39,919 nt of DNA from Taibaiella sp. KBW10 (lineage in GTDB: Bacteria > Bacteroidota > Bacteroidia > Chitinophagales > Chitinophagaceae), in contig NZ_QAJI01000001.1 in NCBI RefSeq assembly GCF_003852495.1, positions 612,243-652,161 of the forward strand. Direction: 5' to 3'. A program made the position numbers and the translations under genes. The notes under the pieces were generated by a model, which saw nothing but the letters and a program-made list of their open reading frames with translations, was not told the origin of the DNA and searched no databases. This document shows, piece by piece, positions 17,627 to 25,219 of the stretch (position 1 is the stretch's first letter; the number at the start of each line of letters is the position of its first letter).

Positions 17627-19069
17627 TTATGATTTCTTATCGGTCTTTGTCCGTTTTTGTTCTTCAAATTCGATAACCTTTAAAATCGTAGAATGAGATA
17701 AACTTTTACCAATGAGCTTTTTGTCCTTATCCAGCAAATACACTTTAGGCGTGCTGTATACATCATATAAAGGTTTGTATTCTAGTGTACCATTGGCATC
17801 CACCAAAGTTCTCCATTCTGTAATCTTATGATCTGTATTAAATTTCAGCAGTTCAGAACGCTCTCCGCTTGTTGGTACAGAGATCACTTCTACGCCATAC
17901 TTCTTCAGATCGTTATAATAAAGGTCTATGATCTTAGGCATTTCTTCCATACAATGTCCGCAATCAGGCGACCAGAACATTAATAAGGTATAGGGTGCCT
18001 TTCCGCTTCTTACGCTTTCATTTTTCAAAGTAGTCAGGTCCTGCAATATTAATTCAGGAGCAGGATTGCCCAATACATTCGGGGCAATTTTCTTAGCTCT
18101 GTCCAGATAACGCGCTACACCGGCAGAATCCAACCAGTAGGCTTTTCCTTTGCCGAAATAATTTTCTACCAGGTACACAAAAGAGGCATCTACACCCATC
18201 ATTTTACTTTCTGCGGTATAATTACCCAACCAGTGTAAAATGTATTTATAGATTTCTTTAGCGTTTTCAGACTTTTTTAAAAGCTTATCCATCTCCGCAT
18301 TAATGGTATCGGGAATAGGATACACCAATTGAGAAAAATATTCATCTAAACGACCGTCCAGAATCGGTGTTTTCACCAAACGGTTATCGGTAAAGTCAAA
18401 CTTATCCCAGAAATGAGCTTTGTAATCATTTAAGGCGTACAGAGAGTCTACGGTCTTGCCATCGGCCAGATAATGCTTACCCTTATCAATATCCGGGGCA
18501 TTCATGGCATTGAAAATCTGGGTCAGCAGGCTTTTAGGATGGCTGGCCACATATTTTCTTCTATAGTCCTTATCTTCTTTTGATAATTTTTCAAACTGCT
18601 CCTGCAATTTGGTAGTATCTGATTTTGTTTTGGCAGTAGTTATCGTTTCCTGCAACTTTTTACGTTTGGCCATCTGCCCCACCATAAAGGTCTCATGGGC
18701 TTCAAAATCCTGGTTGATCTTATTTTGCGTAAAGTGTGCCCGATGCTCTTTTGTGATACCAGCCTCTACATTATAACCATTGTCGAGTAACAGCTGAAAG
18801 AAGGCTCCTTTATCATTGTACATTACGATATAAATACCGCCCAGAATACTATCTTTATGTTCAAAAGTAGCCGTATTCCCATTCACCACGGTGGCCGAAT
18901 CTGTTTTATAAATCGTCGGCAAGCCCTTACCAAAGTAATGCGCCAGATAAATGGTCTTATCTTTTATGGGTTCCGAAAAATTAACTTTTATCTTGTATCC
19001 GAATTGCTGTGCACCCGCTGTACCGGCTATCATCAGGATGGCCGTCAGCGCTAAGAGGATTTTTTTCAT
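17627..19069 (-). CDS. TlpA-like thioredoxin-fold protein with DUF4369/DUF5106-type N-terminal domains
   Basis: A 480-residue exported protein: signal peptide (about 1-20, ILMIAGTAGA), a beta-rich N-terminal DUF4369-like domain (about 25-105), a central charged helical DUF5106-like region (about 110-335), then a TlpA/ResA-type thioredoxin domain (about 335-470) with the CxxC active site C370-G-H-C373 in FWSPDCGHCMEEMPK and the cis-proline region STPKVYLLD near 441. Such proteins act as periplasmic thiol-disulfide reductases in Bacteroidota. An in-frame extension to 19147 overlaps the promoter, so the ATG at 19069 is chosen. It is monocistronic, between its own promoter and terminator, and divergent from rlmD. 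Confidence 0.9.
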   Translation of the reverse strand: MKKILLALTAILMIAGTAGAQQFGYKIKVNFSEPIKDKTIYLAHYFGKGLPTIYKTDSATVVNGNTATFEHKDSILGGIYIVMYNDKGAFFQLLLDNGYNVEAGITKEHRAHFTQNKINQDFEAHETFMVGQMAKRKKLQETITTAKTKSDTTKLQEQFEKLSKEDKDYRRKYVASHPKSLLTQIFNAMNAPDIDKGKHYLADGKTVDSLYALNDYKAHFWDKFDFTDNRLVKTPILDGRLDEYFSQLVYPIPDTINAEMDKLLKKSENAKEIYKYILHWLGNYTAESKMMGVDASFVYLVENYFGKGKAYWLDSAGVARYLDRAKKIAPNVLGNPAPELILQDLTTLKNESVRSGKAPYTLLMFWSPDCGHCMEEMPKIIDLYYNDLKKYGVEVISVPTSGERSELLKFNTDHKITEWRTLVDANGTLEYKPLYDVYSTPKVYLLDKDKKLIGKSLSHSTILKVIEFEEQKRTKTDKKS

Positions 19070-19114
19070 TATATAATTTGAACTTAAAGCGAATCGTTTA
19101 TTGTTAACGATTCC

Positions 19115-19122
19115 CAAATCTA
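19115..19122 (-). promoter_or_regulatory. Promoter -7 box of the TlpA-like gene
   Basis: Minus-strand TAGATTTG, an exact TAnnTTTG match, about 45 nt upstream of the ATG. A TTG lies 17 nt further upstream and could be the -33 box. Confidence 0.6.
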
Positions 19123-19156
19123 AAAAAACTAAATTTTCCCAAAGCAAAAATCAACC

Positions 19157-19164
19157 TAAATTTG
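19157..19164 (+). promoter_or_regulatory. Promoter -7 box of rlmD
   Basis: Plus-strand TAAATTTG, an exact TAnnTTTG match, about 28 nt before the proposed TTG start at 19192. It overlaps and so excludes the TTG at 19162 as start. Confidence 0.5.
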
Positions 19165-19191
19165 CAAAGGTTTAACTTACAAATATACATT

Positions 19192-20604
19192 TTGGGACGT
19201 AAAAATAAAAAGACAATACTTAGCGGCGTAAGGTTGGAAAAATATGCTGCAGAAGGCAAATCAATTGCTCATTTAGAAGATGGGAAAACATTGCTGGTAG
19301 AAGGTGGTGTACCCGGTGATGTGGCGCAGGTACTAGTACTTAAAAATAAAAAAAGCTATGCAGAAGGTAAAGTAATGAAGATAGAAGAACTATCTGCAGT
19401 ACGGGAGACGCCTTTCTGTGATCATTTTGGTGTGTGTGGTGGTTGTAAATGGCAAATGCTGCCCTACAACAAACAAATAGAATATAAACAACAACAGGTA
19501 GCGGATCAGTTGCGCAGGATCGGTAATATTGAATTGCCGGAGATGGAAACCATCTGTGGCAGCAATGAAACCCGGTTTTACCGGAACAAACTGGAATTTA
19601 CCTTCTCTACCCAACAATATTTAACTCAGGAAGCACTGGACAGGGCACAGGGAGAAGTGATCGAACGTAAACCTGCCTTAGGTTTTCACGCACCGGGCAT
19701 GTTTGACAAAGTGGTCGATATTGAGACCTGTTATTTACAACCCGATCCTTCTAATAAGATCAAAAACTGGGTGAGGAAATTAGCAGAGGAGCATGATCTG
19801 CCTTATTATGATTTCAAAAAACAAGAAGGCTGGTTACGTACCATGGTTGTACGGGTAGCCACTACCAAAGAGGTGATGGTAAACCTGGTTGTGCATCATG
19901 AGCGGCCAGAACTCTTTATGATATTGGATACTTTATTGGCAGAAGTTCCGGAGATCACGTCCCTGAATTATACGATCAACCCCAAGAAAAACGACACGAT
20001 CTACGATCTGCAGGTGGTGAATTATCACGGAAAGGCCTACATTGAAGAATATCTGGAAAGCTTCCGCTTTAAAATATCTCCTAAATCTTTTTTTCAAACC
20101 AATACCAAACAGGCGGAACGTTTGTACCAAATCACCAGAGATTTTGCCGGCCTGACGGGTTCAGAAGTTTTGTATGACCTGTATTGTGGTACGGGTAGTA
20201 TCGGTATTTTCTGTTCTAAGGGTGCGAAGCGCGTAATTGGGATTGAAGCAGTTGCAGATGCCATCGAAGATGCAAAGATCAACGCCGCCTGGAATAACCT
20301 GGAGCATTGTGATTTTTATGCCGGTGATGTTTCTGATATTGCGACCGATGCCTTTTTTGAGCAGCATGGCCGTCCGGATGTAATCATTACCGATCCGCCA
20401 AGAGCAGGGATGCATGAAAAGCTCATTCAACAATTATTACGGATGCGTGCCCCCAGAGTGGTCTATGTAAGCTGCAACCCGGCAACACAAGCCAGAGACC
20501 TGCAATTATTAGATGAGGCTTATGCGGTTATAAAAATCCAACCGGTAGATATGTTCCCTCATACTCATCATATTGAGAATGTGGTCTTGCTGGAATTAAA
20601 ATAA
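19192..20604 (+). CDS. rlmD: 23S rRNA (uracil-5-)-methyltransferase, RlmD/RumA type
   Basis: SAM-dependent methyltransferase that forms 5-methyluridine in 23S rRNA (U1939-type). Counting from the proposed start there are 470 residues: a TRAM-like RNA-binding domain (about 10-65), Fe-S cluster cysteines in CDHFGVCGGC (C76, C82, C85) with a later Cys in DIETCYL, then the Rossmann methyltransferase domain with LYDLYCGTGSIGIF, ITDPPRAGM and the catalytic-cysteine motif YVSCNPATQARDL. There is no ATG early enough: the first internal Met comes after the TRAM domain has begun. The TTG at 19192 gives MGRKNKKTIL, like the basic start of relatives. The exact uridine target is inferred. Confidence 0.92.
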   Translation: MGRKNKKTILSGVRLEKYAAEGKSIAHLEDGKTLLVEGGVPGDVAQVLVLKNKKSYAEGKVMKIEELSAVRETPFCDHFGVCGGCKWQMLPYNKQIEYKQQQVADQLRRIGNIELPEMETICGSNETRFYRNKLEFTFSTQQYLTQEALDRAQGEVIERKPALGFHAPGMFDKVVDIETCYLQPDPSNKIKNWVRKLAEEHDLPYYDFKKQEGWLRTMVVRVATTKEVMVNLVVHHERPELFMILDTLLAEVPEITSLNYTINPKKNDTIYDLQVVNYHGKAYIEEYLESFRFKISPKSFFQTNTKQAERLYQITRDFAGLTGSEVLYDLYCGTGSIGIFCSKGAKRVIGIEAVADAIEDAKINAAWNNLEHCDFYAGDVSDIATDAFFEQHGRPDVIITDPPRAGMHEKLIQQLLRMRAPRVVYVSCNPATQARDLQLLDEAYAVIKIQPVDMFPHTHHIENVVLLELK

Positions 20605-20624
20605 TCTATTAGCACATATACATG

Positions 20625-20670
20625 AAAACAAATGCTGTATTCAACTCCGATTGAATACAGCATTTGTTTT
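20625..20670 (+). terminator. Terminator of rlmD
   Basis: A 20-bp perfect inverted repeat (20625-20644 with 20651-20670), 6-nt loop, ending in a T run. It starts 20 nt past the rlmD stop. Confidence 0.88.
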
Positions 20671-20707
20671 TGTAATCCATGAATACCTTTTACGGAAAAT
20701 GGAATGT

Positions 20708-21604
20708 TTATTTAAGCATTAATCCAACTTTGGCACTAAGGTTTACGGTTTGAGCAACACTGTAATTGGCCTGTTGCGTTTTATATTGAAACGCTTGTGG
20801 CGTTCCCTGATAAGCATAATAACTAAGGAAGTAAAGTGACCTATTGGCCACGAAGTTAAAATCACCCTGCAAGCCATAAAATCCATAAATACGCGTTCCT
20901 TTAATCAATGGCTTTTTACCTTCTGAACCGAAATACAGAGATAACCTCATATTTTCAGGATTCATAATGCTATTCCTATTCAGCCCTTTACCGTATTGGT
21001 TTGTAAATGGAGCATAATAATGTACATTATTTATGACCTGCCATACGGCTGAATATTCATAGTTTTTATTCCCGGTAATTTTATTGGCATTAAAAGCCAT
21101 ACCCAGTCCCAATCTTACTTCATACCAACGCGAGGATGTTTTTTTTAGTTTAAATTGCTTTCCACCATAAAGCCCAAAATTCATTGTCTTTAATTTCTGT
21201 GTGTAGTTTAATACTACAGGGTCATGAACGGGTTTATTTTCGCCATAAAGAGCATCTGAATTGTAACTATACTGGACTTTTGTATGTGCAGTACGATAAT
21301 TAGCATCCACTCCAACATACCACCCGTTTTTTAGGTAAAATTCATATTCTAAACCGGCAGCAATGTTCAACGTATTAGGAATATTCAATGTTGCCGGGCG
21401 ATAATTGTATCCTTCAGGAACATTGAATTTCTGTTTATCCGCATTATATTTGATATAGGGAGATAAGTAAGTAATCCCAGGAGTATTAAAGCTATATACA
21501 GGACTAGCATATACTTTTAATCCTTTTGTCGTAAATCTCTTTTGGGCAATAGCCTTGCTCCATAAAAAGGTTAAGGCTATTGTTAATATGATTAGTGGTT
21601 TCAT
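20708..21604 (-). CDS. Outer-membrane beta-barrel-like protein of unknown function
   Basis: A 298-residue protein with a signal peptide (MKPLIILTIALTFLWSKAIAQ) and an alternating, aromatic-rich beta-strand pattern (AAGLEYEFYLKNGWYVGVDANYRT, TMNFGLYGGKQFKL, LGLGMAFNANKI, GFYGLQGDFNFVANRSLYFLSYY, VNLSAKVGLML) typical of small outer-membrane barrels of 10-12 strands. The function is not recognisable. Its ATG at 21604 overlaps the TAA stop of the preceding lipoprotein gene by one base (TAATG), so translation is probably coupled. Codon and base composition are AT-rich relative to rlmD and aat on either side. Confidence 0.75.
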   Translation of the reverse strand: MKPLIILTIALTFLWSKAIAQKRFTTKGLKVYASPVYSFNTPGITYLSPYIKYNADKQKFNVPEGYNYRPATLNIPNTLNIAAGLEYEFYLKNGWYVGVDANYRTAHTKVQYSYNSDALYGENKPVHDPVVLNYTQKLKTMNFGLYGGKQFKLKKTSSRWYEVRLGLGMAFNANKITGNKNYEYSAVWQVINNVHYYAPFTNQYGKGLNRNSIMNPENMRLSLYFGSEGKKPLIKGTRIYGFYGLQGDFNFVANRSLYFLSYYAYQGTPQAFQYKTQQANYSVAQTVNLSAKVGLMLK

Positions 21605-21828
21605 TATAGGCATTTAGGTAATTCCGAATTTAGTTCAATTTTTTCGTTCCCATAATAAGCATAATGATAGCTTTTTAAGTTTTTCGTGCTAAGGCTAAGC
21701 GTGCCATTTAATTTGTGGAGAGCAGGTTTGCTATCAAGTGTGGTTTCACGTTTCTTACACCCAGTATTAAAGATGAAGAAAGCAGCCGTTAACAGGCTTA
21801 ACCCTCCAATTTTGATTTTTTTGTTCAT
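21604..21828 (-). CDS. Small lipoprotein coupled to the barrel gene
   Basis: A 74-residue protein with a lipoprotein signal (GGLSLLTAAFFIFNTGC, Cys23 the likely lipidated residue) and a ~50-residue polar mature part with Ser/Leu/Lys-rich strands (KLNGTLSLSTKNLKSYHYAYYGNEKIEL) ending in Cys-Leu. No family is recognised. It has its own -7 box about 35 nt upstream and ends in a one-base stop/start overlap with the barrel gene; the two products may work together at the outer membrane. Confidence 0.7.
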   Translation of the reverse strand: MNKKIKIGGLSLLTAAFFIFNTGCKKRETTLDSKPALHKLNGTLSLSTKNLKSYHYAYYGNEKIELNSELPKCL

Positions 21829-21861
21829 AGTTAAATTGTTTTAGTGTGTCAAAAATGGGAG

Positions 21862-21869
21862 CAAATATA
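21862..21869 (-). promoter_or_regulatory. Promoter -7 box of the lipoprotein/barrel operon
   Basis: Minus-strand TATATTTG, an exact TAnnTTTG match, about 35 nt upstream of the lipoprotein ATG. Confidence 0.6.
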
Positions 21870-22051
21870 TTGTTAAATACATTAACATATGATGTTTTTA
21901 ATTTATTAACTAAAAATTAAAAGTCATTTAATTTTAAAGTATTGACAATTAGATCATTCAGTAAAAAGAAAAAACCTTTTCGTATTACAATTGGGAATTA
22001 TGGGGAATGGCTATTTTAATCCTCAAAAAAAGTTCAACCTATGTCCGGTCC

Positions 22052-22095
22052 AATAAGAAAGGCTTTCAAAATAAATTTTGAAAGCCTTTCTTATT
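22052..22095 (-). terminator. Hairpin terminator downstream of aat
   Basis: A perfect 20-bp inverted repeat (22052-22071 with 22076-22095) with a 4-nt loop. The distal arm is T-rich (CTTTCTTATT) on either strand. It lies 70 nt past the aat stop, and no plus-strand gene ends nearby. Confidence 0.7.
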
Positions 22096-22163
22096 TTAGT
22101 AATATGAATTTTTATCGATATGAATCGGGATCGAATAGATCATCAATAGTGTCAGATGATCCT

Positions 22164-22793
22164 TTATGCTTTAAGGTAAGCCGTATAATCGGCCCGGGGA
22201 ATCATGGTAGCGCCTAAACTCATCAGGTGGTCATTGGGTACCTGGCAGTCGATCAGGCGATATTCATGTTGTGTACAAAGCCAGATCAGCGCCGCTTTAG
22301 AAGCATTACTCCGCTTACTGAACATACTCTCTCCACAAAAAACATTATGGACGACTACGCCATATAGGCCACCCACCAGTTCCCCATCCTCCCATACTTC
22401 AACGGAATGTGCTTTACCCGTCTGGTGCAACAGCAGATAGGCTGCCTGCATTTCCGGTAGAATCCAGGTACCATCCTGATCCAGGCGTACTATTTCTGCA
22501 CATTGCAAGATCACCTGCTCAAAGGCCTGATCCATTGTAAGCTGAAAACGCCCGCTCCGAAGCAATGGTCGCATACTCTTACTGATCTTGATATGTTCAG
22601 GAAAGATCACGCAACGTGCGGGCGGGGCATACCAGCAGATGGGTTCCCCCTCGCTATACCAGGGAAAAATACCATTGTTATAAGCCTTTTGCAGGGTCTC
22701 GGGTTCAAGATTGCCGCCAATGGCCAGTAATCCATCCGGCTCGGCAAGTGTCACATCGGGAAAATGGGTAAAATGCTTGGATAAGAGAATCAT
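22164..22793 (-). CDS. aat: Leucyl/phenylalanyl-tRNA-protein transferase
   Basis: A 209-residue cytoplasmic enzyme that transfers Leu or Phe from aminoacyl-tRNA to the N-terminal Arg or Lys of proteins, marking them for the ClpS/ClpAP N-degron pathway. Family motifs are all present: FPDVTLAEPDGLLAIGGNLEPETLQKAYNNGIFPWY, WYAPPARCVI, GTWILPEM, AHSVEVWEDGELVGGLYGVV, FCGESMFS, ASKAAL and IDCQVPNDHLMSLGA. The length is usual. It is monocistronic with a -7 box about 30 nt upstream. Confidence 0.95.
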   Translation of the reverse strand: MILLSKHFTHFPDVTLAEPDGLLAIGGNLEPETLQKAYNNGIFPWYSEGEPICWYAPPARCVIFPEHIKISKSMRPLLRSGRFQLTMDQAFEQVILQCAEIVRLDQDGTWILPEMQAAYLLLHQTGKAHSVEVWEDGELVGGLYGVVVHNVFCGESMFSKRSNASKAALIWLCTQHEYRLIDCQVPNDHLMSLGATMIPRADYTAYLKA

Positions 22794-22822
22794 TCAGAGA
22801 AATATCGGGTACAAGAATAAGG

Positions 22823-22830
22823 CAAAGTTA
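22823..22830 (-). promoter_or_regulatory. Promoter -7 box of aat
   Basis: Minus-strand TAACTTTG, an exact TAnnTTTG match, 30 nt before the aat ATG. Confidence 0.55.
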
Positions 22831-23047
22831 TCTTCAATTCCTAAGATTCGAGGACACAATCTTGCAAGATATTAGTCCATACCTACTAAAGCCTATTGCT
22901 AAGATTCTTTGACCTTCGCTGAACCGGTATTACAAAATCCTGCTTCAGAATAACAGATTCTTGCAAAATTGCTATCCTGTAATAAAAGCAAAAGGCTGCT
23001 AAACAGTAACAAACGCAGATTTCTGCTACAATAGATGCGCCGTAAGT

Positions 23048-24538
23048 TTATTGCGTAAAATCCTTTACCGTTTGTGCAAGGATCGCAATACTGGCCTCCA
23101 TTTCTGCAAAGTTCAGGTTACCAAAGCCCAGCCGCATGGCTGTAATATCTTTGTTTTGATAGAGGAGCGTTTTGGGAATAAACAGGTTATTCCGTGCACA
23201 GGCTTTACTTAAACCGATAAGATTGAGGGGCTGTTCCCATTCCAGCCAAACCGCCAGGCCACCGGAAGGTTTTTGAAAAGTAACCCGATTCGCTAAATGA
23301 TGTATCAATAGCCGGGTATAATGATCTCTTCGTTCCTGGTATATTTTTATCGATTTTTTCAGGTAGCGATGTATCTCCCCTTCAGCAATCATTTCCCCCA
23401 GCACCTGTTCCATAAGGATATCCCCCTGCCGGTCAATGATACCCAGGTGTTTTCGCATTTCCACCATGAGGTTTTCCGGCGCTACGATAAAGCCGGTCCG
23501 AAAACCCGGTGCCAGCGACTTCCCGAAACTACCCACATAGACAACCATGCCATTGGTATCAGCACTGGCCAGCGGCAATACAGGACTTTTGTCATAATGA
23601 AAATCATAATCATAATCGTCTTCCAGAATAATAAAGCCATGTTTTTTGGCCAGCGCCAGTAAGGCTAATCGTCTTTGTGCACTCAAAGTGACCGTAGTCG
23701 GATAATGATGGTGTGGGGTAAGGTACAACATGCGTACCGGCTGTTCCCGGCAGATGCGCGCGACACTGTCCACATCAATCCCTTCTTCATCTATAGGAAT
23801 AGTCAGGATACGGGCACCCGATTTCTGAAAGATCATATTACTGGCAAAATAGCTCAGCGAACCGACCAGGACCACATCTCCCGCAGACAATAAGATCTCT
23901 GAGGCAATGTAAATGCTCATCTCCGTACTCCGGGTAATGAGTAGGTTATTTTTAGAAATATGTAAACCCCGGGACAGATTGAGGTAATTGGACAAGTGCT
24001 TCTTAAAAAACTCACTGCCGTCGTGATTATAATGCCCTAATATTTTACGGTTGCTTTTACGTTTGAGATTGGCACTATACCACCTCGAATGCTGGTCGAT
24101 CTGGGTAAGCCGGATATCCGGTACGCCATCATTAAAGACATAATCACAGTCGGAGTGTTCAAAAGGATTATCCAAAAGGTTAGATTGGCGAAATAAAAAA
24201 CCGGTTGTTTTAGGGTATTGCAGTAAGGCCTGTTCCGGAAGTACCGGTATTTTGGAAGGCCGTCCGGCAGGCTGTCCGATCACAAAAGTACCTTTATTGG
24301 GTTTTGACGCTACCCAGCCTTGCGCATGCAGTTCTTCATAAGCCGCCACAACAGTATTGCGGTGCAGCTGCAACAATATGCCAAGCGCGCGGGTTCCAGG
24401 CAATTTTGTACCCAAAGGTAAATATCCCCTTTGTACCGCATTGATTAACTGAGCAGCGACCTGCATATATATTGCAGACTCCGAGATACGATCTATTTGG
24501 ATAAAACTTTTGTAGGGAATACTAACCGGACTAGCCAT
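23048..24538 (-). CDS. MocR/PdxR-type GntR-family regulator with aminotransferase fold
   Basis: A 496-residue transcription factor: an N-terminal GntR winged helix-turn-helix (about 17-88; LPGTRALGILLQLHRNTVVAAYEELHAQGWV), a linker, and a fold-type I aminotransferase domain that binds PLP or an aminated effector instead of acting as an enzyme. The aminotransferase part shows EDDYDYDFHYD at 306-316 and the PLP lysine K340 in VGSFGKSLAPGFRTGF. MocR regulators often control an adjacent divergent gene, here the biotin operon 63 bp away, and bioF and bioA are themselves PLP enzymes. The upstream in-frame start at 24592 runs over the divergent promoter; 24538 is chosen. Regulation of bio genes is inferred. 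Confidence 0.9.
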   Translation of the reverse strand: MASPVSIPYKSFIQIDRISESAIYMQVAAQLINAVQRGYLPLGTKLPGTRALGILLQLHRNTVVAAYEELHAQGWVASKPNKGTFVIGQPAGRPSKIPVLPEQALLQYPKTTGFLFRQSNLLDNPFEHSDCDYVFNDGVPDIRLTQIDQHSRWYSANLKRKSNRKILGHYNHDGSEFFKKHLSNYLNLSRGLHISKNNLLITRSTEMSIYIASEILLSAGDVVLVGSLSYFASNMIFQKSGARILTIPIDEEGIDVDSVARICREQPVRMLYLTPHHHYPTTVTLSAQRRLALLALAKKHGFIILEDDYDYDFHYDKSPVLPLASADTNGMVVYVGSFGKSLAPGFRTGFIVAPENLMVEMRKHLGIIDRQGDILMEQVLGEMIAEGEIHRYLKKSIKIYQERRDHYTRLLIHHLANRVTFQKPSGGLAVWLEWEQPLNLIGLSKACARNNLFIPKTLLYQNKDITAMRLGFGNLNFAEMEASIAILAQTVKDFTQ

Positions 24539-24549
24539 AATATAAAAAC

Positions 24550-24591
24550 TGGCACATTTAAACAGACCGGCAATATAATACTTTTGTGCCA
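24550..24591. promoter_or_regulatory. Inverted repeat in the MocR/biotin operon intergenic region (candidate operator)
   Basis: TGGCACA at 24550-24556 and its exact complement TGTGCCA at 24585-24591, separated by 28 bp. The right half overlaps the -7 box of the biotin operon. MocR proteins usually bind paired sites near the divergent start, so this is a plausible operator; a 7-bp match alone could be chance. Confidence 0.4.
24579..24586 (+). promoter_or_regulatory. Promoter -7 box of the biotin operon
   Basis: Plus-strand TACTTTTG, an exact TAnnTTTG match, 15 nt before the ATG at 24602. It supports that ATG over upstream in-frame starts. Confidence 0.6.
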
Positions 24592-24601
24592 AAACAAGGG
24601 A

Positions 24602-25219
24602 ATGGATCTCTATAATACATTACAAGACATCGTACAACAAGCACCGGTACACAGCAAATGGCTGAATACTCTTTCTTATATGGAAAATGCCGGTGCCCGG
24701 AAAATTTCTGCCTGTGAACATACCGATAAGGTAAACCTGATCCAGTTAAAACATGCTGCGGAAGAACACCGGCATGCCTACTACCTTAAAAAACAAATTG
24801 GCAAAATAAACCCGGGTGCCTGCCTTACTTATCAGGCAGATGAATTGCTGGCGCCCATACATACCAAGCAGTATTTGCATCAACTTGATGTACAGGCTTG
24901 CCGATACCTAAAGCAGACCTTTGGCCTGCAAAAGGAAGCCCTTAAATATGCGGCTTATCTCTTTGTGACCTATGCGATTGAGGTACGTGCAGATGAACTC
25001 TATCCGGTGTACCAGGAAGTATTGACCGCCCAAAAACAGAAAGTGATGGTTAAGTCTATTATCCTGGAAGAGGAAGGGCATTTGGAAGAGATGATACAAC
25101 AGCTGCAGCACTTTGCACCGGACTGGCAAATACATGCCGCTAAAGTACAGGAAATAGAACATGCTTTGTTTACCCAATGGATGAGGGCTATACAAACTGC
25201 AACCCTGGCGCATGCATAA
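24602..25219 (+). CDS. Ferritin-like diiron protein, first gene of the biotin operon
   Basis: A 205-residue, almost all-helical protein with the ligand pattern of a ferritin-like diiron four-helix bundle: Glu28 in helix A, E55-x-x-H58 (AAEEHRHAYY) in helix B, Glu127 (TYAIEVRADELY) in helix C, and E157-x-x-H160 (ILEEEGHLEEM) in helix D. A short Cys-containing stretch (SACEH) lies near 38. The gene has the operon promoter and overlaps the bioF start by 8 nt, so it is translationally coupled to biotin synthesis. Known diiron proteins of this fold perform oxidations on fatty or aromatic substrates or store iron. A role in making or releasing the pimeloyl precursor, or in supplying oxidant or iron for BioB, is inference. 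Confidence 0.75.
   Translation: MDLYNTLQDIVQQAPVHSKWLNTLSYMENAGARKISACEHTDKVNLIQLKHAAEEHRHAYYLKKQIGKINPGACLTYQADELLAPIHTKQYLHQLDVQACRYLKQTFGLQKEALKYAAYLFVTYAIEVRADELYPVYQEVLTAQKQKVMVKSIILEEEGHLEEMIQQLQHFAPDWQIHAAKVQEIEHALFTQWMRAIQTATLAHA

Larger units (their letters stand above)
21829..22163 (-). other. AT-rich intergenic region between aat and the lipoprotein gene
   Basis: About 335 bp. It holds the -7 box of the lipoprotein operon near one end and the aat terminator hairpin near the other; the AT-rich middle shows no gene. Confidence 0.5.
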
